Assembly: GCA_028687755.1 (NCBI GenBank)
Contig: JAQTZL010000006.1
Span: 1-64,000 of the forward strand
Direction: 5' to 3'
DNA from: Candidatus Nanopelagicales bacterium
GTDB taxonomy: Bacteria; Actinomycetota; Actinomycetes; S36-B12
DNA: 64,000 nt
Shown here: piece by piece, positions 1 to 8,655 of the stretch
Position numbering within the stretch: the stretch's first letter is position 1
Layout: every line of letters starts with the position of its first letter
Notes under the pieces: model-generated
Seen by the model: the letters and a program-made list of their open reading frames with translations, nothing else
Told to the model about the DNA's origin: nothing
Database searches by the model: none
Translations under genes and position numbers: made by a program

Positions 1-92
1 CTGCCGTTGCTATCGAACTCAATGGTCGTCCACGCAAAACGCTCGACTGGGATACCCCAGCCGAGCGCCTTGGTGCTTTACTCAAGTCCTAG
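1..92 (+). mobile_element. IS30-family transposase, C-terminal fragment
   Basis: The frame starting at base 3 is open from the window edge to a TAG at 90-92. It encodes a short tail with the motif ELNGRPRKTLDW followed by TPAERL, the characteristic end of IS30-family transposases (DDE integrase core just upstream, outside the window). Transposases of this family bind terminal inverted repeats and move the element. Only about 29 residues are visible, so whether the element is intact cannot be judged. It sits about 70 bp beyond the 3' end of etfA and may mark the edge of the catabolic island. Confidence 0.8.
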
Positions 93-94
93 CC

Positions 95-120
95 GTGTTG
101 CGACGATCCGTTGAAACCGC
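95..120. repeat. Probable terminal inverted repeat of the IS30 element
   Basis: Directly after the transposase stop comes GTGTTGCGACG followed by ATCCGTTGAAACCGCC. This resembles the right ends of many actinobacterial IS30-family elements, which place a GTTGC-GACG-type repeat just after the stop codon. The partner repeat lies outside the window, so the assignment rests on position and recalled similarity only. Confidence 0.5.
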
Positions 121-159
121 CAATGCGCCTGGGCCTTAACTTTTAACACTCTTAAAGGT

Positions 160-1116
160 TTAACCCTTGCGCTTATTGATTTCTTCAGTCAGCTGAGGAA
201 CAACTGTGAAGAGGTCGCCCACAACACCGAAGTCAGCAAGTTCGAACATTGGAGCTTCTGCATCCTTGTTCACTGCAACGATCAACTTCGAGGTCTGCAT
301 GCCAGCGCGGTGCTGAATCGCACCCGAGATGCCATTAGCAATGTAGAGCTGAGGTGAAACAGTCTTTCCAGTCTGTCCGACCTGGAATGCGTGTGGGTAG
401 TAGCCAGCGTCGGTTGCTGCGCGTGAAGCACCAACAGCTGCACCAAGTGAGTCAGCAAGTGCTTCGATCACACCAAAGCCTTCGGCTGCACCAACACCGC
501 GACCACCTGAAACAACGATTGCTGCTTCTGTGAGTTCTGGGCGTCCGCCCTTAACTGCTGCCGAACGGTTGGTGATGGTTGCGCTCTTTGCTGCTGCACT
601 GAGTTCAACTGATACGTCGACGCGAGCCGCTGCACCAGCTTCAGCAACAGGTGCGGTTGAGTTTGGGCGCACGGTGATGATTGGTGTTCCAACTGAAACC
701 TTTGACTGCACAACAGTAGCTCCACCGAAGACACTCTGGGTAGCAGTGAGATCTGGCGCAATGCCAATTGCGTCGGTGATGATGCCTGAGTTAGTGCGAA
801 CTGCCAGACGTGCAGCAACTTCTTTACCTTCAGGTGAAGATCCGATCAGCACTGCGATTGGTGCCTGATCAGCAACGAGCTTGGAAAGCACTTCAGCCTT
901 TGGTGCTACTGGGTGGTTGATGTAATCGGCGCCATCGGCGACGTACACCTTCTGGGCACCAAATTCACCAAGCGTTGCGCCTGCTGCGTCGGTGTAACCC
1001 GGACCAATCCACACTGCACTTGGCTCACCAAGTGCACGTGCGAGGGTAAGCAATTCGGTAGTGACCTTCTTGACGCTGCCATCGGCTGCATCTACGAGGA
1101 CGAGAACCTCTCCCAT
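160..1116 (-). CDS. etfA: Electron transfer flavoprotein, alpha subunit
   Basis: This 318-residue protein is the FAD-binding subunit of the EtfAB heterodimer, which accepts electrons from acyl-CoA dehydrogenases. The C-terminal half holds the family's FAD domain, with SGGRGVG near residue 203 and the signature YIANGISGAIQHRAGM followed by AVNKDAEAPMFELADFG. The N-terminal half is the usual alpha/beta nucleotide-fold domain. The length is normal for the family. It lies 50 bp downstream of etfB and ends the etfD-etfB-etfA minus-strand series. No strong terminator follows; an IS30 end lies just beyond. The many dehydrogenases in the window are its likely electron donors. Confidence 0.97.
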   Translation of the reverse strand: MGEVLVLVDAADGSVKKVTTELLTLARALGEPSAVWIGPGYTDAAGATLGEFGAQKVYVADGADYINHPVAPKAEVLSKLVADQAPIAVLIGSSPEGKEVAARLAVRTNSGIITDAIGIAPDLTATQSVFGGATVVQSKVSVGTPIITVRPNSTAPVAEAGAAARVDVSVELSAAAKSATITNRSAAVKGGRPELTEAAIVVSGGRGVGAAEGFGVIEALADSLGAAVGASRAATDAGYYPHAFQVGQTGKTVSPQLYIANGISGAIQHRAGMQTSKLIVAVNKDAEAPMFELADFGVVGDLFTVVPQLTEEINKRKG

Positions 1117-1166
1117 TACGACTCCTTCAGTTTCAAAAATCTAGTGTGATTGATGAGCCGTAGCTC

Positions 1167-1949
1167 TTAGAGGACCTTCTGAGCATCAAGGAACTCAGCA
1201 ATTGCAACGCCGCCGGCGCCTTCATCTTGAACCACTACGCCTGCAGCCTTTGGTGGTCGAGCAGCAAAGCTGTTGACCTGTGACCATGAGCCAGCTGAGC
1301 CAACAGCGCTGATGTCAATGCCTGCATCAGCAGCCGAGACTGTTTCAACTGGCTTCTTCTTTGCGGCCATGATGCCCTTGAACGATGGGTAGCGAGGTTC
1401 GTTGCTGCGCTCGATCATTCCGAGTACTGCTGGAGTTGCAGCGCTGATGGTTTCGATTCCGTTGTCGCCAACACGTTCAATCGTGACGGTTGCGCCACTC
1501 ACTTCAACCTTGTTTGCGAATGTGAGCTGAGGCAAGCCAAGGCGCTCTGCAACCATCGATGGAACGACGCTCATGCGTGCGTCAGTTGACTCTGAACCAA
1601 ACATGATGAGATCGAAGCCGCGGCCTTCGAGCAACTTTGCCAACGCATAACTCGTGGCTGCTGCATCGGAACCAGCAAGGCTGGCATCAACGAGGTGGAT
1701 GCCTGAATCTGCACCCATGCTCAATGCCTTGCGCACTGCTTCGCCTGCGCGCTCAGGACCCATGGTCACGATGACAACTTCGCCGCCGCCTTGAGCTTCA
1801 GTGATTTGCAGAGCCTCTTCAATGGCGTACTCATCAAGCTCGTTCAGCACAGCTTCTACTGAATCGCGATCAAGGAGTGAGTCACCATCACGGAGCTTCT
1901 TTTCTGCCCATGAATCGGGGACTTGCTTCACACACACAGCGATCTTCAC
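1167..1949 (-). CDS. etfB: Electron transfer flavoprotein, beta subunit
   Basis: This 260-residue protein is the beta subunit, which in ETFs binds AMP and makes most of the contact with partner dehydrogenases. It starts MKIAVCVKQVPD, typical of EtfB, and carries the recognition segment LNELDEYAIEEAL near residue 36 followed by VTMGPERAGEAVRKAL. It lies between etfD (60 bp upstream) and etfA (50 bp downstream) on the same strand, which suggests cotranscription. The length is normal and no defect is visible. Confidence 0.97.
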   Translation of the reverse strand: MKIAVCVKQVPDSWAEKKLRDGDSLLDRDSVEAVLNELDEYAIEEALQITEAQGGGEVVIVTMGPERAGEAVRKALSMGADSGIHLVDASLAGSDAAATSYALAKLLEGRGFDLIMFGSESTDARMSVVPSMVAERLGLPQLTFANKVEVSGATVTIERVGDNGIETISAATPAVLGMIERSNEPRYPSFKGIMAAKKKPVETVSAADAGIDISAVGSAGSWSQVNSFAARPPKAAGVVVQDEGAGGVAIAEFLDAQKVL

Positions 1950-2009
1950 GCGACTGTCCTTTCGTGGCCGCCTAGGTCAGGCGGGTCGTTCTTGTGGGGT
2001 GGGTAAATG

Positions 2010-4154
2010 TTACGACTTGGCAGCATTGAGCAGGAGGGTGGAGACGTCTACGACCTCTACGCCTACGGCTCGGCCTTCTTCTTGCTGACGGGTATTCACA
2101 GCATCGTTCAGCATGACCGAACAGAACGGGCAGCCCACAGCGATGCGCTTGGCACCTGTGGCGATGGCTTCGTCGCCACGAGTCTGGTTGATACGAGTAC
2201 CGAGCTTTTCTTCCATCCACATGCGAGCGCCACCGGCGCCACAGCAGAAGCTCTTGTCACGGTTGCGATCCATTTCAACAAATGAATCTGCAGTTGCACC
2301 AATGAGTTCGCGAGGAGGGTTGTACACCTCGTTGTGGCGGCCCAAGTAGCAAGGATCGTGGTAGGTGACGGTCTGATCGATCTTGTTCACTGGAGTTAAG
2401 CGGCCAGCCTTCACCAGTTCGTTCAACAACTCGGTGTGGTGCACAACCTCGTAGTTGCCGCCAAGTTGTGGGTATTCACGCTTGAGGGTGTTCAAGCAGT
2501 GAGGGCAGGTCACAACAATCTTTGTTGCCTTGATTTCATTCAGCACTTCAATGTTCTGTGCCGCCTGCATCTGGAACAAGAACTCGTTACCTGCGCGACG
2601 AGCTGGGTCGCCGGTACAGGTTTCACCTTCACCAAGCACCATGAAACTGACACCTGCAATGTTCATGAGTTCTGCCACGTTCTTCGTGGTGCGCTTAGCA
2701 CGGTCTTCGTAGGCGCCTGCACAACCAACCCAGAACAGGTAATCAATATCTTCAGGAATGGTGTCTTCGCCATTCATGCCGAAGACCTTCACATCAAAGT
2801 CAACTTCGCTGATCCAGTCGTTACGACCTGAAGCATTCATGCCCCATGGATTGCCCTTGTTCTCAACGTTCTTGAAAAGACCATTGAGTTCAGTTGGGAA
2901 CTCTGACTGCACTAACACCTGGCTACGGCGAATATCAACAATGTGGTCGATATGCGCGATATCAACAGGGCATTGGTTCACACATGCGCCGCAAGTGGTG
3001 CATGACCAAAGAATGTCATCAGCAATGACGCCGTCATCACCAACAAGTGGCTTCTCAGCAAGTTCGATGAGCGCTGGATCAAGGTTTGCGCGCTCTTCTT
3101 CAGTTGCTGTCATCCATGGTGAGATTGCGTGAGCATGGTTACGCATTGCAATGGTGAAAAGCTTTGGTGACAAAGGCTTTTCGGTGTTCCATGCTGGGCA
3201 CTGTGACTGGCAACGACCACACTCAGTACAGGTTGAGAAATCAAGCAGCGCTTTCCAGGAAAAGTCGGTCATCGCTGTGACGCCAAGCGCGATGTCATCA
3301 GGGAAGTCGTCAAGCTTTTCGAAATCAAGGGCAACACCGTCGTACCGGATTGGCTCAAGCTGGCCAAGTGCTGGCTTGCCGTTTGCATTGCGCTGGAACC
3401 ACACGTTGAAGAACGCGAGGAATCGGTGCCAAGCAACACCCATGGTTGGCGTAACTGCAACTGTGACGAACCACGCCATCGAGACCAGGATCTTGCCGAA
3501 GGCAAGCAGCATGATCAACGTTGCTAGAGCCTCGAGTGAAAGTCCGGTCCAGTTCTGGCCAATCCAGCCAGTGAGTGGGAAGTTAGAGTTTACGAACTCT
3601 TCGCCTTGCACAGAGCCGCGAGCGTACTCAGCGGCACGTAATGCGAGCACAAAAATGCCGATGGCAAGAATCGTGATTTCAACGTAGTAGGCCTGCCACA
3701 TTGTTGAACCAAAGAAGCGTGACTTACGTGGCTGCTCTGGATTCGGGCGTCGGGTCACACGCACGGCGATCAAGATCACGATCGCGAGAACCATCAGCCA
3801 CGAGAAAATTTCGATTAAGTACGAGAATGGTGGCCAATGACCGATCAATGGCAATGCAAAATCAGGATTGATGAGTTGGCCGTATGCGGTTATCAACGTA
3901 AAGAACAACACACCAAATGCGATCAGCACGATGAGGTGCGACACCGCGACGATGGGGCCGACCGGTTTTTGCTTCAAGCGCGTGGCAAGGAAGACTTCTT
4001 TGAGCAGGGTGAGCGTGCGCACCGCTGGCTTGTCAGTGCGGTTGATTGATGCACCAACCTTGAACTGACGGACAAAGCCCACCACGGTTCGGGCAAATAG
4101 TCCGACCGCAATCACGGTGACGATCGCAGCGACGATCATGACCAACACATCCAT
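2010..4154 (-). CDS. etfD: Membrane-bound ETF:quinone-type Fe-S oxidoreductase (EtfD-like)
   Basis: This 714-residue protein should pass electrons from reduced EtfAB to membrane menaquinone. The N-terminal third has about five hydrophobic membrane segments of the NarI/HdrE type. Two ferredoxin-like cysteine clusters follow, CTECGRCQSQCP and CTTCGACVNQCP, and then two CCG domains ending in FCCGAGGARMW. This order matches the family of mycobacterial Rv0338c (EtfD), which supports fatty-acid and cholesterol beta-oxidation. It is the first gene of the series with etfB and etfA, and that context strengthens the call. It is somewhat shorter than the M. tuberculosis protein. Heterodisulfide-reductase-like proteins share the fold, but the etfBA linkage makes EtfD more likely. 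Confidence 0.9.
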   Translation of the reverse strand: MDVLVMIVAAIVTVIAVGLFARTVVGFVRQFKVGASINRTDKPAVRTLTLLKEVFLATRLKQKPVGPIVAVSHLIVLIAFGVLFFTLITAYGQLINPDFALPLIGHWPPFSYLIEIFSWLMVLAIVILIAVRVTRRPNPEQPRKSRFFGSTMWQAYYVEITILAIGIFVLALRAAEYARGSVQGEEFVNSNFPLTGWIGQNWTGLSLEALATLIMLLAFGKILVSMAWFVTVAVTPTMGVAWHRFLAFFNVWFQRNANGKPALGQLEPIRYDGVALDFEKLDDFPDDIALGVTAMTDFSWKALLDFSTCTECGRCQSQCPAWNTEKPLSPKLFTIAMRNHAHAISPWMTATEEERANLDPALIELAEKPLVGDDGVIADDILWSCTTCGACVNQCPVDIAHIDHIVDIRRSQVLVQSEFPTELNGLFKNVENKGNPWGMNASGRNDWISEVDFDVKVFGMNGEDTIPEDIDYLFWVGCAGAYEDRAKRTTKNVAELMNIAGVSFMVLGEGETCTGDPARRAGNEFLFQMQAAQNIEVLNEIKATKIVVTCPHCLNTLKREYPQLGGNYEVVHHTELLNELVKAGRLTPVNKIDQTVTYHDPCYLGRHNEVYNPPRELIGATADSFVEMDRNRDKSFCCGAGGARMWMEEKLGTRINQTRGDEAIATGAKRIAVGCPFCSVMLNDAVNTRQQEEGRAVGVEVVDVSTLLLNAAKS

Positions 4155-4206
4155 GCCAGTTCTCCTTGTAGTCCGCTCGTGAGAGGGCGTTTCAAGTCAT
4201 ACAATC

Positions 4207-4216
4207 AGTTATAACT
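4207..4216. promoter_or_regulatory. Palindrome in the etfD/tetR divergent promoter region
   Basis: The 124-bp region between etfD and the tetR-type gene holds the perfect 10-bp palindrome AGTTATAACT. TetR-family regulators often bind palindromes between themselves and a divergent target. The arms are short and AT-rich, so it may simply be part of the etfD promoter. Confidence 0.3.
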
Positions 4217-4256
4217 TTAGCACAAATGGCCCCTCGGCCAAGTGCGGTGCCTGAAC

Positions 4257-4277
4257 CTATCGAAAGGGTGACGGCAA
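4257..4277. promoter_or_regulatory. Degenerate copy of the 21-bp direct-repeat motif
   Basis: The sequence is CTATCGAAA, three bases, then TGACGGCAA. The first half matches the motif upstream of the amidohydrolase, SDR and CoA-transferase genes exactly and the second half matches partly. It ends one base before the ATG at 4279 and overlaps the ribosome binding site, where it could act in autorepression. This is a weak site. Confidence 0.3.
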
Positions 4278-4278
4278 C

Positions 4279-5025
4279 ATGCAAGAATCCGCTTCCATGA
4301 GCGCAATCCCACAAGCGTCCGCCCCTGCGGCCGGCGCTCAACGAAAGCGCAATCCTCGCGGATCCTTGAATCCTGAGGTGATTCTTGCCGAAGCCTTCCG
4401 CTTCAGCAAAGAAGAATCAGTCGAAGCCCTCAGCATGCCAAAACTGGCGAAGCGTCTTGGTGTAGGCGTGACCAGCCTCTACTGGTATTTCCACACCAAG
4501 GAAGAACTCCTTCAGGCGATGCTTTCCCAGGTTGCGGATGACTACCTGTCACTACTTCCCGATCACGAAAATCTTGCCTGGGATGAGCACTTCCGCCGAT
4601 ATTTCAATGATATGCGCCGGATTTTCCTCACGCATGATGTGATCTGCGACTTCTTGATCATGCGTACCCATGTCTCCATGTTTGGCTCGGAAAGCCACTT
4701 CTTCATGGATCGCCTCAATAAAGAAGTAGGGATCCTGCTGACTGCTGGCTTTGAACCCGAAGTTGCGGCCCGGGCCTACCAGGCCATGTCGGTCTACACC
4801 AGCGGCACCGTCCAAAAAGTGCGTATGGCCGAACTTGGCGGCAGCGACCCCAATCGAAAAATGTTTGCCGACCTCTCCACCGAAACAGCCGCCTTACTCA
4901 ATGACAGTTACCCAGCATTGGGTAAAACTCATGACTTTTGGAATTCCACCTACTCCACGTGGACTGACTTCAATTTTGGGCTTAACACCATCCTTGACGG
5001 TCTGCGCACGCATCTTCCGAAGTAA
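4279..5025 (+). CDS. TetR-family transcriptional regulator
   Basis: This 248-residue protein has an N-terminal helix-turn-helix of the TetR type (about residues 33-80). The recognition region reads LAKRLGVGVTSLYWYFHTKEEL, with the YWYF-x-KEEL motif typical of the family. The C-terminal ligand and dimer domain is not assignable. The first 30 residues are Ala/Pro-rich and probably disordered. AAAGGG 10 bp upstream supports the ATG at 4279; an in-frame ATG at 4297 is an alternative. It is divergent from etfD and convergent with a dehydrogenase operon. It is the only DNA-binding regulator I recognise in the window, which makes it the first candidate for controlling the catabolic genes, but the ligand is unknown. 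Confidence 0.9.
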   Translation: MQESASMSAIPQASAPAAGAQRKRNPRGSLNPEVILAEAFRFSKEESVEALSMPKLAKRLGVGVTSLYWYFHTKEELLQAMLSQVADDYLSLLPDHENLAWDEHFRRYFNDMRRIFLTHDVICDFLIMRTHVSMFGSESHFFMDRLNKEVGILLTAGFEPEVAARAYQAMSVYTSGTVQKVRMAELGGSDPNRKMFADLSTETAALLNDSYPALGKTHDFWNSTYSTWTDFNFGLNTILDGLRTHLPK

Positions 5026-5038
5026 CAACCGGGAAAAG

Positions 5039-5068
5039 AAAATGGCCCCGAAGATTCGGGGCCATTTT
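5039..5068. terminator. Bidirectional intrinsic terminator
   Basis: A perfect 14-bp stem (5039-5052 with 5055-5068, core TGGCCCCGAA) has A and T runs at its ends. It sits between the convergent tetR-type and dehydrogenase genes and can terminate both. Confidence 0.85.
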
Positions 5069-5087
5069 CAAAAGATCTTCGACGCGT

Positions 5088-6218
5088 TTACAAACCGATG
5101 AGGTCCGCAATACGACGCTTGTGATCAGCAGGTGTACCGAACAACTGACGATCCGTGGTCGCACGACGCAGATACAAGTGGCAATCGTGTTCCCAAGTCA
5201 CACCCAGACCACCGTGCATCTGCACGCAATCTTGAATGATCTGCACTGACTTCGTGCCGATGTAGGCCTTAGCAACACTGACCAAGCGTGATGCGTTCTC
5301 TGAACGATTGTTCACTGCCTTCACTGCTTCGTCAGCAGTTGCGTTACAGATTTCAATCCAGGTGCGCATGTCAGAGAAACGGTGCTTGAGTGCTTGGTAA
5401 GAAGCCAATGGGCGACCGAATGAGTAACGATCAAATGCCCACTGCACGGTGAACTCAAACACGCGGTTCACCACACCATTGAGTTCTGCACATTGAAGAG
5501 CATTGGCAACCAAGAACATGCGCTCAACGATGTCTGCCGTTGCAGCTTCGTTGCCGACCATTGCTTCTGCCGGAACAGTCACACCATCAAAACGCACAAG
5601 TGCGTGATGACGCGTGAAGTCAAGGGAGTCAACAAGTTCTGTCGTGACGCCATTGGAATCTGCTGGAACGAGGAACAGCGCAACACCATTTTCAGTCTTT
5701 GCAGTCACTAGGAACACGCCAGCAACATCGCCAGCTTCAACGCGATCCTTCACACCGGTAATGACGTAGTTGCCGCCATTCTTTGCAGCAGTGGTGCTTG
5801 GGTTCAACGGATCCCAGTGGCCCTTTGGCTCGTACGCAGCCCAAGCACCGACGAGCTCGCCGCTCATCAATCCTTCGATGGTTTCGCTGTGGTCTGAGCC
5901 TGATGCAGCACCTTCAACCAAGCCCGCAATAACCGTGTTGACGGGAATGAGCGGTGCTGGAGTAACCAAGCGACCAAACTCTTCAGCAACGATTGCTAGG
6001 TCCTGGAAACCATTTCCGGAGATGCTGCCACCACCGAGATCTTCAGGTACGAGCAACGCTGCCCAGCCAAGCTCTGCGCCTTGTTCCCACAACTCTGCAG
6101 GGAAACCGCCGCCAGCCTTGTTGAGTTCGCGAACCTTCTCAACAGGAAGCTTGTCGTCGAGAAACTTTGCAGTGGTGTTGCGGAAAAGCTTTTGATCTTC
6201 CGAGAGTTCCAAATCCAT
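5088..6218 (-). CDS. Acyl-CoA dehydrogenase, subunit of a probable heteromeric pair
   Basis: This 376-residue acyl-CoA dehydrogenase introduces an alpha-beta double bond in an acyl-CoA and passes electrons to ETF. The order is an N-terminal helical domain starting MDLELSEDQKLF, a beta domain, and a C-terminal helical domain with QALKHRFSDM and the motif HGGLGVTWEHDCHLYLRR. It follows a second, dissimilar dehydrogenase 65 bp upstream on the same strand. Adjacent unlike pairs form alpha2beta2 enzymes in mycobacterial steroid degradation, so the same is inferred here. This subunit is the type lacking the SEPxxGSD segment, which is present in its neighbour. The substrate is unknown. Confidence 0.93.
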   Translation of the reverse strand: MDLELSEDQKLFRNTTAKFLDDKLPVEKVRELNKAGGGFPAELWEQGAELGWAALLVPEDLGGGSISGNGFQDLAIVAEEFGRLVTPAPLIPVNTVIAGLVEGAASGSDHSETIEGLMSGELVGAWAAYEPKGHWDPLNPSTTAAKNGGNYVITGVKDRVEAGDVAGVFLVTAKTENGVALFLVPADSNGVTTELVDSLDFTRHHALVRFDGVTVPAEAMVGNEAATADIVERMFLVANALQCAELNGVVNRVFEFTVQWAFDRYSFGRPLASYQALKHRFSDMRTWIEICNATADEAVKAVNNRSENASRLVSVAKAYIGTKSVQIIQDCVQMHGGLGVTWEHDCHLYLRRATTDRQLFGTPADHKRRIADLIGL

Positions 6219-6283
6219 GAGGACTCCTCAATTCTTTCTTTGCTGATTTCAGCAATTGGTCATGAACGATTAGGGGTACGGAC

Positions 6284-7525
6284 TTAGCGTCCGCGGCGGA
6301 TTTCCCGGAAAGGAACATCACGATCAGCAGCCATTTCACGAGGCATCATCAAAACGCGCTCAGAAATCATGTTCTTGCTCATCTCAGCAGAACCACCACC
6401 AAGGCTTGCACCCTGACGCATCAAGTACTGAACGCCAACTGAGCGAAGGTAACCGTCACCCTCAACAGTTGATGTCACTGCTTCGTCTCCTGCGATTTCC
6501 AGCATCGCGTCCATCTTGCTCTGCGGAATCTCCGCGTGAGCAAGACGCATCATCGAGCTCGCCATTGCTGGGTACTCACCTGATGTCATACCCACTGTGA
6601 TGCGCTTGATGAGCTGGTGATTAACGGTGTCAAGAGCGTTCTGCCAGCCCACGAGTTCACGAGTTGCTTCGTCCTTGTCCTTGCCAACCTCGCGAGCAAG
6701 GTTTTCCAAGGTCAAACCGGCTGAGCTACCGCGTGATGGACCGCGACCGCTGGTGTACGGCGAACCGCCACCCACTGCTTGGCGTTCGTAGAACAACTGG
6801 CGCTGGCCAACTGTCCAGCCGTCATTTTCGGTGCCGACAAGGTTTGCAGCTGGAACAACGAGGTCAGTGAAGTACTCCTCACAGAACTCATCTGAGCCGT
6901 CAACCATGCGCACGCGCTGGAGGTGGGTGGCATCGTCATGAACCGGCACGATGATCATGGAAAGACCGCGGTGCTTTGGCGCGTCCCAGTCGGTGCGCAC
7001 CAGGCAGGTCGCGTAGTCGGCGGCGTAGGCGTAGGTGCTCCAGCACTTCTGGCCGTTGATCACGTAGGTGTCGCCATCGCGCTGAGCTCGGGTCAACAGG
7101 CCAGCAAGGTCTGAACCACCGCTTGGCTCTGAGAGGAACTGGCACAGGATGATTTCGCCGGAAATCGCGCCGCGGAGGTACTTTTGCTTCTGCTCTTCGC
7201 TGCCCATATCGAGCAACATGCCCGAGCAGATGGAAAGGGAAGGCACGTTGAGGCGCAGCGGCATTTCATAAGGAAGTGACTCCTCGGTGAATGCCTGCTG
7301 GTGAGCAAGGGTCAGACCCTGGCCGCCGTATTCCTTCGGGAAGCACAGGCCAGCGAATCCACCTGCAAAGAGCTTCTTTTGCAGTTCACGGTGCTCAACC
7401 CACTCGCGGTCAGCGACCCGGTTGGTGTTGTACTCCTTATTTGGATCAAGCTTTGGCATGTTGTCCGCAAGCCACGCGCGAGCGCGAATGCGGAAATCTT
7501 CTACCGATTCCATCTGGTCTGACAT
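6284..7525 (-). CDS. Acyl-CoA dehydrogenase, partner subunit
   Basis: This protein of about 413 residues is an acyl-CoA dehydrogenase with the FAD-domain motif FLSEPSGGSDLAGL and INGQKCWSTYAYAADY. The C-terminal region has GGGSAEMSKNMISERVL in place of the common GTSEI segment. The frame is open to 7651, but MSDQMESVEDF at 7525 is chosen because GGGGAG lies just upstream and family homology begins there. It probably pairs with the dehydrogenase at 5088-6218, 65 bp downstream. A perfect inverted repeat 18 bp upstream of the start suggests operator control. Confidence 0.93.
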   Translation of the reverse strand: MSDQMESVEDFRIRARAWLADNMPKLDPNKEYNTNRVADREWVEHRELQKKLFAGGFAGLCFPKEYGGQGLTLAHQQAFTEESLPYEMPLRLNVPSLSICSGMLLDMGSEEQKQKYLRGAISGEIILCQFLSEPSGGSDLAGLLTRAQRDGDTYVINGQKCWSTYAYAADYATCLVRTDWDAPKHRGLSMIIVPVHDDATHLQRVRMVDGSDEFCEEYFTDLVVPAANLVGTENDGWTVGQRQLFYERQAVGGGSPYTSGRGPSRGSSAGLTLENLAREVGKDKDEATRELVGWQNALDTVNHQLIKRITVGMTSGEYPAMASSMMRLAHAEIPQSKMDAMLEIAGDEAVTSTVEGDGYLRSVGVQYLMRQGASLGGGSAEMSKNMISERVLMMPREMAADRDVPFREIRRGR

Positions 7526-7543
7526 GGACTCCCCAACTCTGCT

Positions 7544-7563
7544 GTGACCAGGGTAATGGTCAC
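7544..7563. promoter_or_regulatory. Inverted repeat GTGACCA-N6-TGGTCAC, candidate operator
   Basis: Perfect 7-bp arms with a 6-bp spacer lie 18 bp upstream of the dehydrogenase start at 7525, in the divergent region shared with the MoxR-like gene at 7721. Its size and symmetry suit a TetR- or GntR-type dimer. No U-run follows, so it is not a terminator. Confidence 0.5.
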
Positions 7564-7720
7564 CAACATCTTGAATGCGAACACGGGCGGGCCAATAAGT
7601 GATAAAAATCTGCCTATTAGACCTAGATGGGTATACGACCACTCGGCGCAAGCCTTGTCAACCGATCTTGGATAACCCGCACGAGATGTTCGTCGCATGA
7701 CGGACCACCAAAGGAGCTCC

Positions 7721-8632
7721 ATGTCCGCCACGCACAACCCAGCACCCTTGGTGATGGCCTCAGCCGTAGCCGCGTTCGCCAATATCAGCGACACTCAAGC
7801 CCGGCTTGCGGAAGTCGGGTACGTCTCCGATCCCCATATTGCTGGCGTGGTCTCTCTGGCTGCCCAACTTGGCAAGCCGCTGCTGGCTGAAGGTCCAGCC
7901 GGTACCGGTAAGACTGAACTGGCCAAGGCGATTGCCCGCTCCCTGAATGCCCGCCTGATCCGCCTGCAGTGCTACGAAGGTCTCGACGAGTCTCGTGCGC
8001 TGTACGAATGGGATTACCGCAAGCAACTCCTTCGCATCCAAGCTGCGCGCCAAGAGGCAGCAGGCGACTGGAATGCCATCGAAGAAGACATTTTCGGCGA
8101 GGAATACCTTCTACATCGCCCACTTCTCGAAGCTATCCAAGCTGAAGACGATGTGGTGTTGTTGATTGACGAAGTCGACCGTCTCGATATTGAAACGGAA
8201 GCATTGCTGTTGGAAATTCTTTCTGACTTCCAGGTTTCCATTCCAGAACTTGGCACCGTTCACGCGAAGCAACTTCCACTTGTGGTGCTGACTTCCAATA
8301 ACAGTCGAGATCTTTCTGAAGCATTGAAGCGCCGTTGCTTGTTCATGCATGTGGGTTACCCAACTGTTGAACGTGAACGCGAAATCATTCTTGCTGCGGT
8401 TCCAGGAATCACCGAGAACTTGGCTGCGCAGGTTGCGCGTATTGTGCGCACCCTTCGCGATCTCAACCTAAAGAAGAGCCCATCGGTCTCCGAAACCCTT
8501 GACTGGGCAAGGGCTTTGGTGCTTCAAGGAAAAACTGAAGTCACTACCGATGTTGTGCTTGAACATCTATCAGTGCTGCTCAAGCATCAAACAGATATCG
8601 AAAAGGCAACTGAGGAACTCACCAATTCATGA
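7721..8632 (+). CDS. MoxR/CoxD-like AAA+ ATPase
   Basis: This 303-residue AAA+ ATPase has Walker A GPAGTGKT at residues 58-65, Walker B LLIDE near 147-151, the sensor-1 region LTSNNSRDLSEALKRRC and a small C-terminal lid domain. MoxR/CoxD proteins work with VWA-domain partners to mature or activate metalloenzymes. CoxD helps assemble the Mo/Cu site of CO dehydrogenase. Its CoxE-like partner begins at 9326. An in-frame ATG at 7697 exists, but AAGGAG at 7711-7716 fits the ATG at 7721. No coxL, coxM or coxS gene is visible, so the client enzyme is unknown. Confidence 0.9.
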   Translation: MSATHNPAPLVMASAVAAFANISDTQARLAEVGYVSDPHIAGVVSLAAQLGKPLLAEGPAGTGKTELAKAIARSLNARLIRLQCYEGLDESRALYEWDYRKQLLRIQAARQEAAGDWNAIEEDIFGEEYLLHRPLLEAIQAEDDVVLLIDEVDRLDIETEALLLEILSDFQVSIPELGTVHAKQLPLVVLTSNNSRDLSEALKRRCLFMHVGYPTVEREREIILAAVPGITENLAAQVARIVRTLRDLNLKKSPSVSETLDWARALVLQGKTEVTTDVVLEHLSVLLKHQTDIEKATEELTNS

Positions 8633-8655
8633 TTCGATTCAATGCTCGACGTTCA

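Noticed and set aside
530-868. Open frame of 112 codons on the plus strand inside etfA
   Set aside because: It is antisense to etfA and rich in Ala, Thr and Ser without a domain; a codon-bias shadow.
3151-3687. Open frame of 178 codons on the plus strand inside etfD
   Set aside because: It is antisense to a well-supported gene, has no family motifs and lies in the mirror frame of biased codons.
7544-7563. Terminator interpretation of the inverted repeat
   Set aside because: The stem is 7 bp with no U-run on either strand and lies in a divergent promoter region, so an operator is the better reading.
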